A DNA stretch of 59,114 nucleotides from UBA3910 sp002391465 (GTDB lineage Bacteria; Bacillota; Limnochordia; Darwinibacteriales; Darwinibacteriaceae), in the NCBI GenBank assembly GCA_030054835.1, contig JASGVS010000004.1, forward strand, positions 1 to 59,114, written 5' to 3'. Positions 40,230 through 46,826 of this stretch are shown here, in pieces; within the stretch, counting starts at the first letter, position 1; every line of letters starts with the position of its first letter. Under the pieces are notes generated by a model. The model saw only the letters and a list, made by a program, of their open reading frames with translations. It did not search any database and was not told where the DNA came from. The position numbers and the translations under genes are program-made.

Positions 40230-41363
40230 ATGTACGGCTTTACCCTGATTTTAACCCTGGTAGTGGTGGGCGGTGTGATCGCCTACATAGGCGACCGCCT
40301 GGGGATGAACGTCGGTCGGAAAAAGTTGACGCTGTTTGGTCTGCGCCCAAAACATACTAGTATCCTTGTTACGATTGTAACTGGTGTTTTAATCGCGGGG
40401 GCTTCAATCGGTGTTTTGACCATTGCCTCCCAAGATGTACGTACAGCACTGTTTAGAATGAAGCAGATCCAGGCCGATTTGAAGGAGCTCCAGAACCATT
40501 TTGACGAAATGAGATGGCAGCGGGATATTGCCCTGCAGGAGCTGGTACAGGCTGAAGAAGAAGTTAAACTGCAGAAAAGTTCTTTGATTGCCAATGAAAA
40601 GACAATCCAGGAAATGACCGACTACATCGATGTGTTGCGGCAGCAGGCAGATCAACTGGAGCAAGAGGTGGCCGAGCTTGAGGAGAGCGTCCAGATGATG
40701 AGGGAGAATTACGCCCTCGTATCCACCGCCTTTTGGCAGATCCGCAGTACAGATATTGCCTTCAGCGCCAGTGAGGTGATCCTCACTACCGTGCTTGAGG
40801 CAGGTCAGGGCAGGGCAGAAGTTCGGGCCCAATTGGAGGAGTTCATGCTCGAGGTGGATGAAGTGGCTTACAGGCGAAGTGCCAGGGCCTCTGAACCAGG
40901 TAAATACCGGGCCATTTTCGTGCACGCCGGCGTTTTGGATTTCGCTGTGGAAGATGCGCTGCTTACTAAGGGCAATGTAATTGTCCGGGCTGTGAGCGAG
41001 AGCAACACTATTCCAGGTGTACCGGTGGTGGTCTATCTAGAGAGTTTCCCCGACGCCATGATCTTTTCCCAAGGTACAGTTTTGGCCAGCCGGGAATGGT
41101 CGCCTGACAGCGGTGTGGAGATCGACAGGGTTATCCTCCAGATTCTTAACCAGGCGAATAACAGGGCTTTGGAGGCCGGAGTGGCCCTCAGTAGAGAGTG
41201 GGGTGCAGCTGTGCTTCTCCCGGGGGATGAGTTTCTCAATGCCCTGTACGAAGCCGCCAACATAAATGAGCCGGTGAACATCAAATTGGTGGTAGCCAAC
41301 GACACTTGGCGCTCCAAAACACCTGTGGAACTTTACCTTGACTTAGAGCCCGTTTCTCCATAA
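40230..41363 (+). CDS. DUF3084 membrane protein with coiled coil
   Basis: The 377-residue product has two N-terminal membrane segments (about 4-22 and 45-66). Between them is the conserved GDRLGMNVGRKKLTLFGLRPKHTS. A long coiled coil (about 75-160) and a C-terminal globular domain follow. This matches DUF3084, a family of unknown function that I associate with cyanobacteria and diderm Firmicutes. Sitting last in the lpt/lpx run, it may tie inner-membrane machinery to the periplasm. That role is inference. Confidence 0.82.
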   Translation: MYGFTLILTLVVVGGVIAYIGDRLGMNVGRKKLTLFGLRPKHTSILVTIVTGVLIAGASIGVLTIASQDVRTALFRMKQIQADLKELQNHFDEMRWQRDIALQELVQAEEEVKLQKSSLIANEKTIQEMTDYIDVLRQQADQLEQEVAELEESVQMMRENYALVSTAFWQIRSTDIAFSASEVILTTVLEAGQGRAEVRAQLEEFMLEVDEVAYRRSARASEPGKYRAIFVHAGVLDFAVEDALLTKGNVIVRAVSESNTIPGVPVVVYLESFPDAMIFSQGTVLASREWSPDSGVEIDRVILQILNQANNRALEAGVALSREWGAAVLLPGDEFLNALYEAANINEPVNIKLVVANDTWRSKTPVELYLDLEPVSP

Positions 41364-41500
41364 AATGTAATTCTGGGTTAAGCAGGGATTTCGCGCTTAT
41401 TGTGGAAATTTTAGATTGCAGCAACCCGTTTTTCTGTCAAAAGGAGATTCGGCTGAAAAAACCGCGGTAAGGTGGTCTTTATTTCCAAAAAGATTACCTG

Positions 41501-41529
41501 TTGAGAAGGATTCGGGCAACATGTATAGA
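41501..41529 (+). promoter_or_regulatory. Promoter of the SLH outer-membrane protein gene
   Basis: TTGAGA (41501-41506), 17 bases and TATAGA (41524-41529) form a strong housekeeping promoter. It predicts a leader of about 205 bases before the gene. The 381-base gap 41364-41744 holds this promoter, the mini-ORF at 41599 and a GGTTTCA...TGAAACC inverted repeat near 41692-41732. I see no known riboswitch in it. Confidence 0.65.
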
Positions 41530-41598
41530 ATAAAAAGCATAATGTAAGCAACCTACTTTCAGTAGCAGGATGGTATGGTCGGTAGAAAGGAGGTGCCG

Positions 41599-41625
41599 TT
41601 GGTTTCCGCCAACCCGATGCGCTGA
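41599..41625 (+). CDS. Possible 8-codon leader peptide in the SLH gene leader
   Basis: A perfect AAGGAGG (41587-41593) sits 5 bases before TTG 41599. The frame reads MVSANPMR and stops with TGA at 41623-41625. A GTG two codons earlier is in the same frame. A hairpin GTTGG/CCAAC lies over the first codons. It may be a regulatory mini-ORF or a ribosome standby site that protects a long-lived mRNA. Confidence 0.35.
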   Translation: MVSANPMR

Positions 41626-41744
41626 AAGATGAAACGGCCTTGTGCGCCGCTGGATGAGGGAACAAGGAGACTCATCAAAGTGCGGACGAGGGGTTTCATG
41701 GTCTGACACATAAGAAAAGACACAAGTGAAACCAAGGGGGTAAA

Positions 41745-43901
41745 ATGAGAATGAAAATGAGAAAGCTAACATTGGTACTAGCCATCGTTATGCTCGCTAG
41801 TACGTTAGCACCGGCATTAGCCAAGAGTCCCTTCGCAGACGTTCCTGCAGATCACTGGGCCTATGACGCAATTGTTGAATTGGCCGCTGCAGGCTTGATC
41901 GAAGGGTATCCCGATGGCACATATGGTGGTGCTCGCATGATGACCCGTTACGAGGCAGCCATGGTATTCGCCAGGGCACTGACTCGGATGGAGTCCCGTT
42001 TTGACATTCTTCCGGAATTAGACAGAATCAAGGCAGAGCTTGCTGAGGAAATTAAAGCTCAGTTGGCCGCTGTTCAAGCTCCAGCAGCTCCGGTAGAGAC
42101 TGTCATCGAAAAAGTTATTGTTGACAAAGACGTAGACGAAGCAACTCTCGCACGCATTCGCGCTACCGAGATCGCTGCAGAAGCTCTGGAAGGCGACATC
42201 GCTTATGTCGAGAACAGAGTACTTGGTCTGGTCGATGGCATCCGCTATGACCTGAACAAACTGCAGGATCAAGTAGACGAGCTCGAGATTCCTGCACTCG
42301 ACGAAATCGAAGCATTGATTGCTGAGAGAATCGAAGAGGGTCTCCTCGCAGCCGCTGATGTGGCGCTTGAGCCTACCGTCATTGAGAAGGTAGTCGTCAT
42401 GGAAGCTGAACTTACTGAAGAAGATGTTGAGCTAATTGCTCAAGAGCTCATTGCTCAACAAGTTCAGAAGTATGTACGTCTCATCGTTGACGCATTCACC
42501 GAAGACATTGCCGAGCTGAACGAGCGTGTAGCTGCTCTGGAAGCTGCTCAAGCAGACGTGGCTACTAAGGAAGAAGTAGCTGCCGTACAGGCCGATGTGG
42601 ATGCTGTTAAAGCTGACGTAAAAGAGCTTCAGAAAATCAAATGGGGCGGCAGCGTCTCCGTTAAAGGTGAGTACAAGAAAGACGACAATGGCGACAAGAG
42701 ATACTTCACCAGCCAAACTCTCGGCTTTAACCTGAGCCTCAAGCCTTCCGACTCCGTTGATGTGGGCTTTGATGTCAGGATTACCGATGGTGCGTTTGAT
42801 CCGTGGAAGGTAAAAGTCACCACTGACCAGCCCATCAAGAGCCTCACCGTTGGCAAATGGTCCGGCAACGATAAGGTCGGTATCGGTAATGCAAACGTTC
42901 TGCCGAGCGCAAACTATAAACTCGCTGCTTTAGCAGATCTGGATCTGATTAAAGACCTGAAGACCACTGTACTGCTTGGTCTCGATGGAGGAACTGATCC
43001 TCTCGTAGCCGGTTTGGCCCTTGACTACAAGTTCATCCCTGAGCTTGGTGTAAAAGCCGCCGTTGCTGCTAAGAAAGTTCCCACCGTGAAGCCTGAAGCC
43101 ACTGCTGTTGGCGCAGGTATCTACGGTGATATCGGCAAGCTGAACTACGGTGCTGACATTGCCATGGATCTGGATGCAGAAGAGGACAACACCCGCTTCG
43201 ACCTGAAAGCTGGCTTTGAAGTTGGTCCGCTTAGCCTTGACGGAGCCTACAGCAACACTGCCAAGAACTTCCGTGCTAAGGGTAACCAAGTCACCACCAT
43301 TGAAGCTGGTGTAGGCACAGACGCCCTGCTCGGCATTGACTTGGCGGGTCGTTTCTATCGCGAAACTAAAGATGAGGATCTGGCTGTCGTTGCTTACATC
43401 TTGACTGCCAACAAGGTCTTTGACCTTGGCGCATTGCCAATCACAGTAGACGCTAGATACGCGAGTGCTGTGACCGATCCTGATGATGATGACAATCCGG
43501 TCGCGAACACTTTGGTTAAAGTGGGTACTGAGAAGACCACTGACGGTGGCCTAACCTACGGTGCCAGCGCTGCTTACGAGCGCAACATCCTTAAGGATGG
43601 TAACTGGAAGGGCTACCTCGACTACGGCGAAAAGACGGCCGCTACCATCACAGGCAAACTTGGTTATAAGTTTGACTGGCGTGGTGCAGCTCTTGACCTC
43701 GGCTACAATGCAGAGCTGAAGAAGTATCTGGTAGAAGAGGGCGAAGATGCTGACCCGACCGTGCTCACTCACAAGCTGACCTTGGGTTATGGTTTCACCA
43801 GCAGTGTGAAGTTGGACTTCGGCACAACTATTACACAGACGTTGGCCGACCCGACCACAAACGACTTCTCTTACAATGCTGGCCTGAGCATCAGCTTCTA
43901 A
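41745..43901 (+). CDS. SLH-domain outer-membrane porin-like protein (OmpM/SlpA-like)
   Basis: The 718-residue product has a signal peptide (to about 26). One SLH domain (about 28-90: FADVPADHWAYDAIVELAAAGLIEGYPDGT) follows. A long periplasmic coiled coil runs over about 90-300, and a C-terminal beta-barrel of about 410 residues ends in YNAGLSISF. In Negativicutes and Thermus, proteins of this build are the most abundant outer-membrane proteins; their SLH domain binds wall-linked polymer and holds the outer membrane to the wall. Codons such as GCT, GTT, CGT and GAA are more frequent than in neighbours, as expected for a highly expressed gene. It has a strong promoter, a long leader and a strong terminator. 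Confidence 0.9.
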   Translation: MRMKMRKLTLVLAIVMLASTLAPALAKSPFADVPADHWAYDAIVELAAAGLIEGYPDGTYGGARMMTRYEAAMVFARALTRMESRFDILPELDRIKAELAEEIKAQLAAVQAPAAPVETVIEKVIVDKDVDEATLARIRATEIAAEALEGDIAYVENRVLGLVDGIRYDLNKLQDQVDELEIPALDEIEALIAERIEEGLLAAADVALEPTVIEKVVVMEAELTEEDVELIAQELIAQQVQKYVRLIVDAFTEDIAELNERVAALEAAQADVATKEEVAAVQADVDAVKADVKELQKIKWGGSVSVKGEYKKDDNGDKRYFTSQTLGFNLSLKPSDSVDVGFDVRITDGAFDPWKVKVTTDQPIKSLTVGKWSGNDKVGIGNANVLPSANYKLAALADLDLIKDLKTTVLLGLDGGTDPLVAGLALDYKFIPELGVKAAVAAKKVPTVKPEATAVGAGIYGDIGKLNYGADIAMDLDAEEDNTRFDLKAGFEVGPLSLDGAYSNTAKNFRAKGNQVTTIEAGVGTDALLGIDLAGRFYRETKDEDLAVVAYILTANKVFDLGALPITVDARYASAVTDPDDDDNPVANTLVKVGTEKTTDGGLTYGASAAYERNILKDGNWKGYLDYGEKTAATITGKLGYKFDWRGAALDLGYNAELKKYLVEEGEDADPTVLTHKLTLGYGFTSSVKLDFGTTITQTLADPTTNDFSYNAGLSISF

Positions 43902-43913
43902 GTTTGAACTCGA

Positions 43914-43946
43914 AAAAAACCCTCCCCATTTGGGGAGGGTTTTTTT
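43914..43946. terminator. Strong bidirectional terminator after the SLH protein gene
   Basis: CCCTCCCC (43920-43927) pairs with GGGGAGGG (43932-43939). A flanking A run (43913-43919) pairs with the T run (43940-43946). This is a classic intrinsic terminator. Confidence 0.95.
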
Positions 43947-43999
43947 ACCCTCAAAGCAAATATGGGGTGTGCGAAAACTGTGGTAAGGCGGGTGAAGAC

Positions 44000-44407
44000 A
44001 TGTATGTGCTGGCAGTTGACCCGGGTAGGGGTAAGTGTGGGATAGCGATTGTTTCTTTGGACACGGTAGCAGTGAAGCGGGTAGTGGAAAGGGAGAGCTT
44101 ACTGGCAGAAATGGGGAGGCTGCTGGCTCAGTACGGCGTGAATCAAATAGTTTTAGGTGACGGTACTGGGTCTGGTCAAGTTCTCAGGGAGATAGGCGAA
44201 AGGTTTCCCCAGTGTGTGGTGCATGTGGTAGATGAGCATCTGACGACTGAAGAGGCGCGGAAGGAATATTGGCGGGACAACAAGCCTCGGGGTTGGCGGA
44301 GGCTTCTGCCCATATCCATGCAGGTACCGCCGGAGCCTTACGATGATTACGTGGCGGTCATTTTGGCCCGTCGTTTCCTAGAAATTGGAAGGGAGTCCGA
44401 GGCCTAA
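44000..44407 (+). CDS. YqgF/RuvX-like RNase H-fold nuclease
   Basis: The 135-residue product has the three acidic sites of the YqgF/RuvC-like fold: AVDPGRGKCGIAIV at the N-terminus, VDEHLTTEEARKEYW in the middle, and YDDYVAVILARRFLE at the end. YqgF members process 16S rRNA 3' or 5' ends or act as resolvases. This one is diverged and may be the extra YqgF-like protein that accompanies DUF3084 in diderm Firmicutes. ATG 44000 follows AAGGCGGGTG. A longer frame back to 43904 would run through the terminator and is not credible. Confidence 0.75.
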   Translation: MYVLAVDPGRGKCGIAIVSLDTVAVKRVVERESLLAEMGRLLAQYGVNQIVLGDGTGSGQVLREIGERFPQCVVHVVDEHLTTEEARKEYWRDNKPRGWRRLLPISMQVPPEPYDDYVAVILARRFLEIGRESEA

Positions 44408-44487
44408 ATGTGGCTAAAATTGAAGGGTTTCGAGGGTTGTTGGAGAAATAACCCATGATCCCGTATGTGCGTTGAGGAGGTGGAGCA

Positions 44488-45768
44488 ATGGGGCGCAGAG
44501 TGATTGTTCTCATGCTTGTTTTATTCGCCTGTCTCGGTTTGGTGACCGGGACGGTTGTCGCGCGCTCCACAACCGATTCAACAGTTATTGCGCACGATTG
44601 GGCCTTTGACGCGATTGAGGGGCTGGTGACGGACCGAGGCATTGCCGAAGTAATTGTACCGGAAGAAATGAACCGCACCCAGGGAGCTCTGCTCATTGCC
44701 AGGCTCCTGCAGCACTTAAGCGGTGAAGACCATCTCCAATCGCGGCGTTTTGGTCTAACCCAGAACGTTTACCTGGACAACATGATCTTTAACTACAACC
44801 AGAGGGTTACTCCGGATCGGGCCCTGAGCGAGAGCCAAGTGGAGCTATTGTATCGCTTGGTTTTGGAGTTCGAAGAAGAGCTGGAGATTTTAGGCTATGC
44901 TATTCAGGATTTTAGTCTGTTAGATGGGCGTTACGGCCCTGCCCGCCTTGATGCCAACTTCCGTAACCAACCCCTACGTTATTCAGAACAGGCGCTATCC
45001 GCTGCTCTGAAGGCAGGTAAGGCGCCCAGTTTTGCCATGGACCAAGGGGATGTGGTTGAGGGCGGAACTGTTGAACCTGAGGAACCATCAGAGCCCCCGC
45101 AGCCGAGAAACCTCTGGACTGCCCACCTTTTCCAGGCTAAGAATCTTCCCCCGTCCAGCAGTATTGTATTCCAAACCGAAGAAGAACCTGAGCAGGAACA
45201 CCCCATGTTCAATCTGGGGGGAATTGAGGTAAGCGGCGGTCTCCGGGCAGCCATGGCCGATCCTGAAGATGAAGCGGAGGAAGGCATTGCCGGTTATGGT
45301 ATCTCCCTACGTATGGGCGAATTAGCTTTGAAAACAGCGGTTGATCTGGCCGTTGATCCCTCCCTTGTGCCTAAAACAGCCAGCACGTCAGTGGACCTGA
45401 GCCTTGACTGGGCCGACCTATTTACCTTGAGTGCAGGTATTCGGCAGCGGGGTTTGCTGCTCGGTGAAACAGATGTTGAGGACGATGAGGTGCTGCCTTT
45501 TGTAACCTCGTTGGGTCTTGTGGTTCCCATTAACAAGGGACAACTGCAGTTTGGTGTGACGCAGGAGTGGAACCGATCCTTAGGACAGGAAGGTTTAGGC
45601 GGTATGGAAGACGGAAGCTGGGCTAAGAACATAGCCGAGCTTGGACTGAGTTATGATTTTGACAGCGGAAACTCTCTTCATTTCAATTACCGATTGATTG
45701 ATTTCAGTGACGTAGGCCAAGGAGATTCACAGGCAAAGGCAGAAGCGAAGTTTTCCATTAAGTTTTAG
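44488..45768 (+). CDS. Predicted outer-membrane barrel protein with degenerate SLH-like N-terminus
   Basis: The 426-residue product has a signal peptide (to about 26). A segment HDWAFDAIEGLVTDRGIAE...MNRTQGALLIARLL (about 36-75) recalls an SLH domain in weakened form. An acidic Pro-rich linker (about 190-215) follows, then a beta-rich C-terminal half ending AKFSIKF. This points to a 10-12 strand barrel, a smaller relative of the SLH porin upstream. I do not recognise a named family. GAGGAGGTGGAG precedes the ATG. It is followed in 17 bases by the next secreted protein. Confidence 0.6.
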   Translation: MGRRVIVLMLVLFACLGLVTGTVVARSTTDSTVIAHDWAFDAIEGLVTDRGIAEVIVPEEMNRTQGALLIARLLQHLSGEDHLQSRRFGLTQNVYLDNMIFNYNQRVTPDRALSESQVELLYRLVLEFEEELEILGYAIQDFSLLDGRYGPARLDANFRNQPLRYSEQALSAALKAGKAPSFAMDQGDVVEGGTVEPEEPSEPPQPRNLWTAHLFQAKNLPPSSSIVFQTEEEPEQEHPMFNLGGIEVSGGLRAAMADPEDEAEEGIAGYGISLRMGELALKTAVDLAVDPSLVPKTASTSVDLSLDWADLFTLSAGIRQRGLLLGETDVEDDEVLPFVTSLGLVVPINKGQLQFGVTQEWNRSLGQEGLGGMEDGSWAKNIAELGLSYDFDSGNSLHFNYRLIDFSDVGQGDSQAKAEAKFSIKF

Positions 45769-45785
45769 AGTATGGAGGGGTTAAT

Positions 45786-46712
45786 TTGAAAAAGGCTTTA
45801 ACACTAACGTTGGTTGTGTTGTTAACGACTGCGCTCATTCCCTCCCCAATCTCTGCTAATGTAACGCCCCTTGCATCCCTCGTGATGGTAGAGGAGTTAC
45901 TGTATGGAGAGGCTCAGGCGGGGGCCCTGTTAGACAGAATTGAGAAGGTAGAAATAGACGTTTACGGTGCGCTTCAGGATGGAGCCGTACTGATGCGTAT
46001 TGACCGCGTGACCTCATTTTTGCAGAGCGGTGACGGAGGCGGTGGACTACAGCTCCTCCTCAACTTGGCAGAATGGGGTTTCTCCGCGATTGTCAGTGGG
46101 GAGCAGGCCATGATAGAACGGCTGGAAGGACTCGAGGTCGTTCTCTATGGTGGGGTGCAGCCGGGTGACATTTCCAAACGGGCAGAACGCCTCATGCTTG
46201 ATATTTGGGGCACAACCAGTCTGGATGTGAAGCGGGTGAACCTCCCTGCCCAGACTCTGGTGAAGATTGCCCTTGTGAGCACCATTGACTCTGCTACAGC
46301 TAAAGTTGGCGACCAGGTTATCTACGAGGTAGTGGAGGATGTGCTGGTTGATGGTAGAGTGGTCATTCCCAGCGGCGTCAGGGGCGTTGCTACCGTGACC
46401 GAAGTAACATCGGCCGGTCGTTTGGGCAAGGATGGAAGGGTAGTTGTGGACTTTGGCAGACTCACAACGCTAGACGGGACCAGGGTCAAGCTCCAGGTAG
46501 ATGAGACTGCCACTGAGAAGAATAAGTCCTTAGAGCTGGCTGCTGGTGCGAGCATGGCAGGTATCCTGTTGCTCGGAAGTCCAGTTGGCTTGGTAGGGGG
46601 CTATTTTGTCAGAGGTAAGGACGTAAAGATTGAGGCAAATGTGCCCTTTTTCGTAGAGACCGAGCGTGCCACTTCCGTATCGGGATTCTATTTCAGACCT
46701 GCGAGTTTATAG
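45786..46712 (+). CDS. Secreted protein with YG-type repeats, function unknown
   Basis: The 308-residue product has a signal peptide (to about 24). Residues 33-145 hold degenerate repeats of the form VExxLYGxxQxGxLLxRIxK. Examples are EELLYGEAQAGALLDRIEKV, the following DVYGALQDGAVLMRIDRV, and EVVLYGGVQPGDISKRAERL. The C-terminal part (about 150-305) is beta-rich, with KVGDQVIYEVVEDVLVDG and a glycine-rich hydrophobic stretch (about 256-280). TTG 45786 follows GGAGGGG. Context suggests a surface or periplasmic role. A hairpin terminator follows. Confidence 0.6.
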   Translation: MKKALTLTLVVLLTTALIPSPISANVTPLASLVMVEELLYGEAQAGALLDRIEKVEIDVYGALQDGAVLMRIDRVTSFLQSGDGGGGLQLLLNLAEWGFSAIVSGEQAMIERLEGLEVVLYGGVQPGDISKRAERLMLDIWGTTSLDVKRVNLPAQTLVKIALVSTIDSATAKVGDQVIYEVVEDVLVDGRVVIPSGVRGVATVTEVTSAGRLGKDGRVVVDFGRLTTLDGTRVKLQVDETATEKNKSLELAAGASMAGILLLGSPVGLVGGYFVRGKDVKIEANVPFFVETERATSVSGFYFRPASL

Positions 46713-46742
46713 GCAGAGGTTGTTAGGTTCAACAGTGTTGCT

Positions 46743-46783
46743 GAGAACCGCGGCCTGCAAGGTTAGACGGTTCTCATATTTTT
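46743..46783 (+). terminator. Terminator before the polysaccharide export operon
   Basis: GAGAACCG (46743-46750) pairs perfectly with CGGTTCTC (46768-46775) around a 17-base loop. ATATTTTTG follows. The long loop is unusual but the tail is T-rich. Confidence 0.6.
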
Positions 46784-46826
46784 GATTTTGTTACAGATAT
46801 TCCAGTGATTTGAGGTGTCAAGTAGG

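Noticed and set aside
43904..43999. Longer N-terminus for the YqgF-like gene
   Set aside because: The extension would be translated through the strong terminator of the SLH gene and lacks a ribosome site. The family motif starts right after ATG 44000.
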